This document shows, in pieces, positions 1 through 5,224 of a stretch of DNA of 5,224 bases. The stretch is from DASTCC01 sp035711465. GTDB lineage: Bacteria; Acidobacteriota; Vicinamibacteria; Vicinamibacterales; SCN-69-37. Positions within the stretch are counted from its first letter, which is position 1, and the number at the start of each line of letters is the position of its first letter. The notes beneath the pieces were generated by a model. The model saw only the letters and a program-made list of their open reading frames with translations, made no database searches and was not told where the DNA came from. The stretch is from contig DASTCC010000160.1 of the NCBI GenBank assembly GCA_035711465.1, forward strand, positions 1-5,224, read 5' to 3'. The translations under genes were made by a program, and so were the position numbers.

Positions 1-2072
1 GCGGCCGCGACGTCACCGTCCGCGCCGTCGATGCCAACTTCCTGCCGCTGCTGGGCGTTACCATGGCGGCAGGTCGGCCGTTCGAGACCGCCGAGGGACG
101 TCCGGAGGCCGGCCGCGCGGTCTGTATCATCGCCGACGATCTCTGGAGGCGCGAGTTCGATCGGCGGCCGCTCGACGATCTCACCCTGACGCTGGGCGGC
201 AGGACCTGCGCGGTCATTGGCGTCACCGGGCCGCGCTTCCTCGGCCTGGAGCTCGACCCCACCGATGTCTGGTTGCCGTTCGGAGCACCAGGGCTGGGCA
301 CGATCGACGAGAACGGCGCACCGATGCCGTGGCACCGAAGCGGCGTCGGACGTGTGCAGGTGCTGCTGCGACTGCCCGAGGACATCGCCAGACAGTCGGT
401 GATCGAACGGCTCACGGCAGCGCTCGCCGCGACCGACCTCGCCGCCGGTCGCGCGTCACGAACGGCGTCGCTGGCCAGGGTCGGCGACCTGCCGGACACG
501 CAACCCCTGCGAGCGCTCCGGCAGCTTGGCGTGGTCGGGGCGATCGTGTTCGCGATCGCCTGCGCAAACGCGATGCACCTCCTGCTGGCGCGCGGGCTCC
601 GGCGGCAGCGCGAGATCGCAACGCGTCTCGCACTCGGGGCGAGCCGGGCACGCGTCGTTCGTCTTCTGATCGCCGAAGCGGCGACGCTGGCCGCGTGTGG
701 TGGTGCCGTCGCCGCAGTCGTCGGCGGTTCGACCGCTGACGGCCTGCAGGGCATGCTCTTCCCCGACGCGCGGTGGACTACGGCGTGGCTCGATGGGCCG
801 ACGTTGATCTTCAACGCGCTCGCGACCGTCGCAGCGGGCGTGATCACCGGGGCCACCACCGGCTGGCTGCTGACAGGTTCCGATCTGGTCGGTGTGTTCA
901 GGAGCGGCCGTGGCCTCAGCACCTGGCGCGCCCGACGTATGCGAGCAGGCCTCCTCGCGGCGCAGACCGCGCTGTCGCTCGCCCTGTTGGCGGCGGCAGG
1001 ACTGCTCGGGCGCAGCCTGATCCGACTTCAAGCCGCTCCGCTCGGTTTCGATCCCGAAGGCCTGGTCTCGGTCGTCGCCGGCCCCGTTGATGGCGACCCG
1101 AGGCAGACCGACGGGACCGCCGGTGTGCTCGCCGCGCGGCTCAGAAGGGAGCGCGGCGTTCACAAGGTGGCGCTGACGTCGGTGCCGCCGTTCGGCGCCG
1201 TCAAGATGGCCGGGGTCTCGGTGCCGGGAAGCCCGTTCGCGCCCGAGAAGCCACGCGACTGGCCGCTGGTCATGGCGGTGAGTCCGGAGTTCTTCGAGGT
1301 GACGCGCACCCCGTTCCTCGAAGGCCGTACCTTCGGAGCCGGCGAGCTGGATCAGCCAGCCGTGATCGTGAATGCGTCGATGGCGCACGCCTACTGGGGC
1401 GGGACGCCGCCGCCGGGTGCCTGTGTGTCGCGGGACGGGTTGCCGTGCGCGCCCGTCATCGGTGTCGTCGCCGATGTCATCGAGATGCCGGCCATGAGCG
1501 CACCGTTGCGGTTCTACGTCCCACTCGGGATCGGCTGGGACGGTCCACGCGTCGTGGTGGCCCGCGCCGATCCCGCGGCGCTATCGGCGCTTCCCGCGCG
1601 GGTCAGTTCGGCGTTTCCCATCCTCAATCGGCGTGGCGTCGACGTGGCGAGCGATCGCCTGACGCTGACGCTTCGCCCGTGGCGCACGTCCGCACGCTTG
1701 TTCGCCGCGGTCGCCGGCGTCGCGCTGCTGCTCGTCTGCATCGGCATCTACGGCGTGATCAGCTGCGGCGTCTCCGAGCGAATGGTGGAGATCAGCCTCC
1801 GCGTCGCCTTCGGCGCAACGCCGTCGGCAGTGCGCCGGCTCGTCGTCGGCGAAGGGCTCAAGCTGATCGCCGCGGGTGCGGTCGTGGGCCTCGGTGCGGC
1901 GGCGCTGGTCGGCCGGCACCTCGAATCACTGCTCTTCTCGGTATCCCCTTACGATCCGTGGGTCTACGGGCTGGCGCTGGTCGCGATGATCGCGGCGGCG
2001 CTTGGTGCGATGCTGCCGGCGTCGATCCGGGCCTCACGGCTCGACGCGATCGTGGCGTTGAGGCGAGAGTGA
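1..2072 (+). CDS. ADOP-type (MacB/FtsX-like) ABC transporter permease, 5'-truncated by window edge
   Basis: This is an inner-membrane permease of the duplicated orphan MacB/FtsX family. The frame is open from base 3, and the residues before the first ATG (base 63) already read as family sequence (DANFLPLLGV, then AAGRPF), so the true start lies upstream and base 63 is not the start. In order, the visible part shows: the end of the first periplasmic MacB core domain (to about base 510); a first FtsX unit with membrane segments near 525-595, 660-735 and 805-870 and the motif REIATRLALGASRARVV; a membrane segment near 945-1015 opening the second half; a second periplasmic domain (about 1030-1670); and a second FtsX unit near 1690-2030 with MVEISLRVAFGATPSAVRRLV. 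It ends with the family-typical ASRLDAIVALRRE and TGA. About 689 residues are visible, against about 800-900 for the family. The second periplasmic domain carries a CX7C pair. No ATPase is adjacent. The substrate is unknown. Related MacB proteins export peptides, macrolides or lipoproteins, but that cannot be assumed here. Confidence 0.93.
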   Translation, partial: GRDVTVRAVDANFLPLLGVTMAAGRPFETAEGRPEAGRAVCIIADDLWRREFDRRPLDDLTLTLGGRTCAVIGVTGPRFLGLELDPTDVWLPFGAPGLGTIDENGAPMPWHRSGVGRVQVLLRLPEDIARQSVIERLTAALAATDLAAGRASRTASLARVGDLPDTQPLRALRQLGVVGAIVFAIACANAMHLLLARGLRRQREIATRLALGASRARVVRLLIAEAATLAACGGAVAAVVGGSTADGLQGMLFPDARWTTAWLDGPTLIFNALATVAAGVITGATTGWLLTGSDLVGVFRSGRGLSTWRARRMRAGLLAAQTALSLALLAAAGLLGRSLIRLQAAPLGFDPEGLVSVVAGPVDGDPRQTDGTAGVLAARLRRERGVHKVALTSVPPFGAVKMAGVSVPGSPFAPEKPRDWPLVMAVSPEFFEVTRTPFLEGRTFGAGELDQPAVIVNASMAHAYWGGTPPPGACVSRDGLPCAPVIGVVADVIEMPAMSAPLRFYVPLGIGWDGPRVVVARADPAALSALPARVSSAFPILNRRGVDVASDRLTLTLRPWRTSARLFAAVAGVALLLVCIGIYGVISCGVSERMVEISLRVAFGATPSAVRRLVVGEGLKLIAAGAVVGLGAAALVGRHLESLLFSVSPYDPWVYGLALVAMIAAALGAMLPASIRASRLDAIVALRRE

Positions 2073-2253
2073 GCGACAGGCTCCTTTCCGAGTCGATCGG
2101 GCGCGCCCTTCAGCACGCGTGCCATCAGGTCGCGCTTGATGAGCGGGCGGACGAACCACGGCGTGCCCTGGCACGTCGCGCGGAGGTGTCTCCGCCGTAG
2201 CCGTTTCAGCGGAGTGGCGTAGCCGCGAAGTGCGGACGCGACCTGCGGATGCC
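2073..2253. other. Intergenic spacer with two short hairpins, no clear gene
   Basis: This gap lies between the first permease and the PadR promoter region. No + strand reading frame here resembles a protein. Two compact inverted repeats are visible: CGTGCC-CT-GGCACG at 2162-2175 and GCGGAG-GTGT-CTCCGC at 2180-2195. Neither is followed by a T-run, so an intrinsic terminator for the first permease is possible but weakly supported. An 8-base direct repeat, CGTAGCCG, occurs at 2196-2203 and 2218-2225 and may be chance in G+C-rich DNA. The - strand of this gap has a protein-like stretch, listed separately. Confidence 0.5.
2076..2202 (-). pseudogene. Possible remnant of a minus-strand gene, family not recognised
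   Basis: Read on the - strand, this stretch gives about 42 residues including TPWFVRPLIKRDLMARVLKG followed by APDRLGKEP. Nearly all codons end in G or C, and the composition is balanced, with aromatic, hydrophobic and charged residues, unlike the Arg/Ala/Ser-rich shadow frames elsewhere. The frame stays open from a minus-strand ATG at 2266 down to 1964, but the part below about 2072 is only the complement of the first permease gene. The part above about 2205 does not look conserved. There is no convincing start, ribosome-binding site or independent end, so an intact gene is unlikely. It could be the decayed end of an older gene left between two ADOP loci, or chance. The + strand frame sharing the same third positions (starting at 2073) reads less protein-like. 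I do not recognise the family. Confidence 0.22.
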
Positions 2254-2282
2254 TTGATATAGACATTACGTCTATGTCATGC
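2254..2282 (+). promoter_or_regulatory. Candidate promoter for the PadR-permease operon
   Basis: TTGATA at 2254-2259 resembles a sigma-70 -35 box and stands out as an A+T-rich patch in otherwise G+C-rich DNA. The matching -10 box is not clear. A 17-base spacer would put it at 2277-2282 (TCATGC), a poor match, while the better-looking TATGTC (2273-2278) is only 13 bases away. Position directly before the PadR gene and overlap with inverted repeats support a regulated promoter, but the exact elements are inferred. Confidence 0.4.
2259..2278. promoter_or_regulatory. Candidate PadR operator: interleaved inverted repeats
   Basis: Two overlapping dyads are visible. ATAGAC-N5-GTCTAT spans 2259-2275 with perfect 6-base arms. 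GACAT-N7-ATGTC spans 2262-2278 with perfect 5-base arms. PadR-family dimers commonly bind ATGT/ACAT-containing inverted repeats in their own promoters, so this is the natural autoregulatory site. It lies 11 bases before the PadR start codon and directly after the TTGATA box, where bound protein would block RNA polymerase. That PadR binds here is inferred from position and symmetry. Confidence 0.55.
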
Positions 2283-2289
2283 TCCGCCC

Positions 2290-2646
2290 ATGCCGCCGGA
2301 CCGCATCCCGACGTCCGAACTCCCCCTCAAGCCGGACGTGCTCCAGATCCTGCTGACACTCGCCCAGGGCCCGCTGCATGGCTACGCGGTGATGCAGCAG
2401 ATCGAGGAATCCACTGACGGCGCCGTCGTGATGCAGGCTGGCGCCTTCTATCGCACGCTCCGAAACATGCTCGCCGACGGCATCGTCGAGGAGTGCGACG
2501 ATCCGGCCCCGACAGGACGCGACCGCAAGGCGCGGCGGTTCTATCGCATCACGCGGAGCGGCCGCGCTGTCGCCCACGCCGAAGTCCAGCGGCTCTCGCA
2601 GCTCGTGCGTCTCGGCCACAGGCAGCTTGGCCGGCGGCGATCCTGA
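2290..2646 (+). CDS. PadR-family winged-helix transcriptional regulator
   Basis: A small cytoplasmic DNA-binding protein of 118 residues, the usual length for the short PadR subfamily paired with ADOP permeases. The N-terminal helix opens with LPLKPDVLQILLTLAQGPLH (residues 11-30) and continues into the hallmark HGYAVMQQIEE (30-40). The recognition-helix region is AGAFYRTLRNMLADGIVEE (50-68), and the wing ends in ARRFYRITRSGR (81-92). A short C-terminal helix (about 93-110) is the likely dimerisation segment. The ATG at 2290 fits the family's N-terminus, and there is no in-frame alternative start before it. No Shine-Dalgarno sequence precedes it, only CTCCGCCC, so translation may be leaderless or nearly so. 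Its stop codon overlaps the start of the following permease gene. The likely role is a repressor of its own operon, possibly released by a ligand or envelope stress. The inducer is unknown. Confidence 0.93.
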   Translation: MPPDRIPTSELPLKPDVLQILLTLAQGPLHGYAVMQQIEESTDGAVVMQAGAFYRTLRNMLADGIVEECDDPAPTGRDRKARRFYRITRSGRAVAHAEVQRLSQLVRLGHRQLGRRRS

Positions 2647-5224
2647 TGCGCGCGATCGATCTCCTCCACCGCCTGTTGTTGCGCCTCTACCCGCTCGAGT
2701 TCCGCCGTCGCTTCGGCGCGGAGATCGCCGATGGATTCGTCGAGCGGATCGAGCGGCGCCGCGGCGCGCTCGCGCGTGGGCGTTTCGTCGCGGCGGCGCT
2801 CATCGACCTGCTGCTGGCGATCGCCGCGGAGTGGTGGCGGCTGTTGCGGCGCCCGGGCAAGGCGCGTTCGCAATGGCGCGGTGGGCACCTCGACGCACTG
2901 GGTCAGGATCTTCGCAGCGCGCTCAAGTCCGTACGCCAGCAGCCAGGCTTCGCCGCGGCCGTCGCGCTCACCCTTGGGCTCGGCGTCGGCGCCAATGCCG
3001 CCATCTTTCGGGTCGTCGACGCGGTGCTGCTCCGGCCGCTCCCGATTGCCGACCCCGATCGCGTCGTCGCGATCTTCACGGCGGACGACAACGAACGAAC
3101 GTTGTACGGGCTCGACGGCGGGCTGTCCTACTCGACATTCCGAAGCCTGCAACGGGCGACGAAGACCCTCGACGCCCTGGCGGGCTTCATCGACGTCGAA
3201 GTCGGCGCGCAGGATGGCGCCGGCGCTGAACAGTTCACCGTCGGAGCGGTCTCCGGCGAGTACTTCAGTGTGCTCGGGCTGGCGCCGGCAGCCGGGCGTT
3301 GGATCACGCCGGCTGACGACGTGAAAGGCGCGGCCCGGACGGTTGCGGTCTTGAGCGATGGCTTCTTCGCGCGGCGGTTCGGCCGCGATCCCGCGGCACT
3401 GGGGCAGACGATTCGGCTCGGCGGCACGCCGTTCACGGTCGTGGGCATCGCGCCGCCGTCGTTCCGCGGCACCCGGCTGGCGAGCCAGCCCGAGCTGTGG
3501 GTGCCGCTCACGACGATCACGTCGCTGCGCGCCGGCGGCATTTGGATCGGTCCGCTAGGCGACCGGATGCTCGCCGATCACCCGCTCGGCTGGGTCTCCG
3601 CGATCGGTCGGCTGGCGGCCGGAGCGACCATCGAGCGGGCCGAAACGGAACTGAGCGAGCTGACGCGCGCGCTCCGTCCGGCGACGGATGCAGCGCCGCC
3701 CACCGAGCGCACGATGCAACCGATCGCGCTTCGGCCGATCACCGAAGCCGCCACGCTCGGCGATCGAACCAGCCTGGTGCGGTTCGTCGCCTTGCTGGTG
3801 GCGATTGTCGGCGCGACGCTTTGCATCGCCGTCCTGAACGTCGCCACACTGGTCCTCGTGCGCGCGGCGAGCCGCGGACGGCAGCTCGCTTTGCGAGCCG
3901 CAATCGGGGCGAGCCGCTTCCGCCTCTGCCAGAGCATCTTCGTCGACCACCTGGTCCTCGCCGCTATCGGCGCGGGCGCGGCACTGCTCGTCGGCGCGGC
4001 GGTGATCCGGCTGCTCGCCAGGTTCACGCTGCCGAGCGACATCGTGCTCGCCGAGGTGCCGCTCGCATTCGGCGCGCGGAGCGTTGGCGCGACGATGGCG
4101 CTCGCGACGATGGCCGCGCTGACGATCGCGATCGCCACCGCGCGACGGACAACGCGGCCCGATGCGCGTGCGCTCCTCCGCACCCACGCCGCCGCCCTCG
4201 CCCCGGCGCCTGGCGGCTGGCTCGTCGCCGGACAAGTGGCGCTGACGATCGTGCTGCTCGTCGGCGCGGCGTTGTTCGTCCGGAGCGTGCAGGCCGGTCT
4301 GCGAACCGATCTCGGCTTCCGCCCCGACGGACTCGCGGCGATCTCGATCGATCTGTTCCGGTACGGCTACAACGCGACGCGAGCCCGGACGTTCTACGAC
4401 GAGCTGTACGCACGCGTCTCGGCCCGGCCCGGCGTCGAGGGCGCGGCGTTCGCGACGCACGTCCCGTTGTCCGTCTCGGGCACGCTGAAGTTCGACGCGC
4501 CGGCGGGCATCCGCGGCGCGGACAACCCGATCGATTCGGGCCTGAACCGGGTGTCGTCCGACTACTTCGACGTGATGGGGATTCCGCTCGTCGCCGGCCG
4601 CGGGTTCACGGCGCAGGACGGGCGTGGCGCTCCGCCCGTATCGATCCTCAACGTTGCCGCGGCGCGGGCGCTGTTCGGAGATCGCCCGCCCCTCGGGCAG
4701 GACGTCCGCATCTTCGGCAACCGCGCATCGACGGTGATTGGAATCGTGGCGAACTCGAAGCAGGTCACCGTCGGCGACCGCGATGTGCCGATGATCTATC
4801 AGCACTTTCCGCAAGAGACGGCGACCGGCGGCGTCTCCATCATCGTGCGGAGCGGCGCCGCCGATCGAATGCTGGACGAGCTCCCCGCCATCGTCTCGAC
4901 GATCGATCCCGCGCTCGCCACATACGATCGCCGGCTGATCACCGATCAGGTCCAGGCGGCGCTGACAACGCAGCGCTTCGGCTCAACGCTCCTCGGTCTG
5001 TTCGCGACGATGGCGCTCGTGCTCGCCGCCGTCGGTGTCTACGGCGTCGTCGCCTACACGGTTTCTCTACGCCAGCCCGAGATCGGACTGCGCATCGCCC
5101 TGGGCGCGGCGCCGCGCGACGTGCTCGAGGTCGTGCTGCGCCGCTCGGGCCGCGCGATTGTCGTCGGCGTGGCGATCGGTCTCGTGGTTGCCGTCGGCGC
5201 CAGCCGCGCCCTCGAACGGTTCCT
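2646..5224 (+). CDS. ADOP-type (MacB/FtsX-like) ABC transporter permease, 3'-truncated by window edge
   Basis: An inner-membrane permease with both family halves visible. The ATG at 2646 shares its A with the PadR stop (TGATG), which implies translational coupling. The frame is open for 859 codons to the window edge. Residues 1-70 form the cytoplasmic permease-prefix domain (LLLRLYPLEFRRRFGAEIADGF, ending AAEWWRLLRR). Then come DLRSALKSVRQQPGF (88-102) and the first membrane helix with LTLGLGVGANAAIF (108-121); the first periplasmic core domain (about 130-370); FtsX unit one with helices near 380-403, 432-457 and 480-498 and the motif LALRAAIGASRFRL; a membrane helix at 524-546; a second periplasmic domain (about 550-775); and FtsX unit two with helices near 781-804 and 836-855 and RQPEIGLRIALGAAPRDVLEVVL. 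By comparison with the upstream paralogue, about 45-50 residues with the final helix are missing. There is no ATPase domain or adjacent ATPase gene. The substrate is unknown. Confidence 0.95.
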   Translation, partial: MRAIDLLHRLLLRLYPLEFRRRFGAEIADGFVERIERRRGALARGRFVAAALIDLLLAIAAEWWRLLRRPGKARSQWRGGHLDALGQDLRSALKSVRQQPGFAAAVALTLGLGVGANAAIFRVVDAVLLRPLPIADPDRVVAIFTADDNERTLYGLDGGLSYSTFRSLQRATKTLDALAGFIDVEVGAQDGAGAEQFTVGAVSGEYFSVLGLAPAAGRWITPADDVKGAARTVAVLSDGFFARRFGRDPAALGQTIRLGGTPFTVVGIAPPSFRGTRLASQPELWVPLTTITSLRAGGIWIGPLGDRMLADHPLGWVSAIGRLAAGATIERAETELSELTRALRPATDAAPPTERTMQPIALRPITEAATLGDRTSLVRFVALLVAIVGATLCIAVLNVATLVLVRAASRGRQLALRAAIGASRFRLCQSIFVDHLVLAAIGAGAALLVGAAVIRLLARFTLPSDIVLAEVPLAFGARSVGATMALATMAALTIAIATARRTTRPDARALLRTHAAALAPAPGGWLVAGQVALTIVLLVGAALFVRSVQAGLRTDLGFRPDGLAAISIDLFRYGYNATRARTFYDELYARVSARPGVEGAAFATHVPLSVSGTLKFDAPAGIRGADNPIDSGLNRVSSDYFDVMGIPLVAGRGFTAQDGRGAPPVSILNVAAARALFGDRPPLGQDVRIFGNRASTVIGIVANSKQVTVGDRDVPMIYQHFPQETATGGVSIIVRSGAADRMLDELPAIVSTIDPALATYDRRLITDQVQAALTTQRFGSTLLGLFATMALVLAAVGVYGVVAYTVSLRQPEIGLRIALGAAPRDVLEVVLRRSGRAIVVGVAIGLVVAVGASRALERF

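Noticed and set aside
63..65. ATG at 63 as the start of the first permease
   Set aside because: The frame is open and family-like upstream to base 3, and the core domain and N-terminal helix would be missing, so this is an internal methionine.
456..1388. Open frame of 310 codons on the - strand
   Set aside because: It is antisense to conserved permease sequence and has a low-complexity charged composition without motifs, so it is a shadow of the real gene.
2162..2195. Two hairpins as a rho-independent terminator
   Set aside because: The stems are only 6 bases, lie about 90 bases past the stop and have no T-run. Short dyads are common by chance in DNA of this composition.
2196..2225. Direct repeat CGTAGCCG, two copies 22 bases apart (start to start), as an attachment site or target-site duplication
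   Set aside because: It is only 8 bases and G+C-rich, with no mobile-element gene or terminal repeats nearby.
2627..3229. Open frame of 200 codons on the + strand overlapping the PadR end and the permease start
   Set aside because: It is an Arg/Ala-rich composition in the wrong frame. The overlapping frame from 2646 carries the conserved permease prefix domain and membrane motifs.
3555..4814. Long open frame of 419 codons on the - strand
   Set aside because: It is wholly antisense to the second permease, is very rich in Arg, Asp, Glu, Gln and His, and has no recognisable domain. This is the usual mirror frame of a G+C-rich gene.

Overview
This window is uniformly high in G+C, with G or C at nearly every third codon position. 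It holds three genes, all on the + strand. Two are large duplicated MacB/FtsX-type permeases of the ADOP type (acidobacterial duplicated orphan permease). Between them sits a small PadR-family regulator. Tandem ADOP genes with a PadR gene directly in front are typical of Acidobacteriota. The high G+C suggests a Vicinamibacteria-like member of that phylum, but the lineage is inferred from gene content and not proven by the sequence.

Layout: (1) Bases 1-2072 are the 3' part of a first ADOP permease whose N-terminus lies before the window. (2) Bases 2073-2289 are the only intergenic region. It contains two short hairpins, a stretch that reads protein-like on the - strand and may be a decayed gene, and, just before the next gene, two interleaved inverted repeats beside a TTGATA box, which look like a promoter/operator. 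(3) Bases 2290-2646 encode a 118-aa PadR regulator. (4) From base 2646 to the window end runs a second, nearly full-length ADOP permease (859 codons visible). Its start codon shares one base with the PadR stop codon, and its last roughly 45-50 residues lie past the window.

The PadR gene and the second permease almost certainly form one transcription unit, with PadR probably repressing its own promoter and so the permease. Neither permease has an ATPase gene beside it here, as is usual for ADOPs, so the energising subunit and the substrate cannot be deduced. No RNA genes, CRISPR arrays, insertion sequences or phage genes are seen. I found no previously undescribed system. The items most worth checking are the operator geometry, the possibly leaderless PadR mRNA, the cysteine pair found in only one of the two permeases, and the - strand gene-like fragment.
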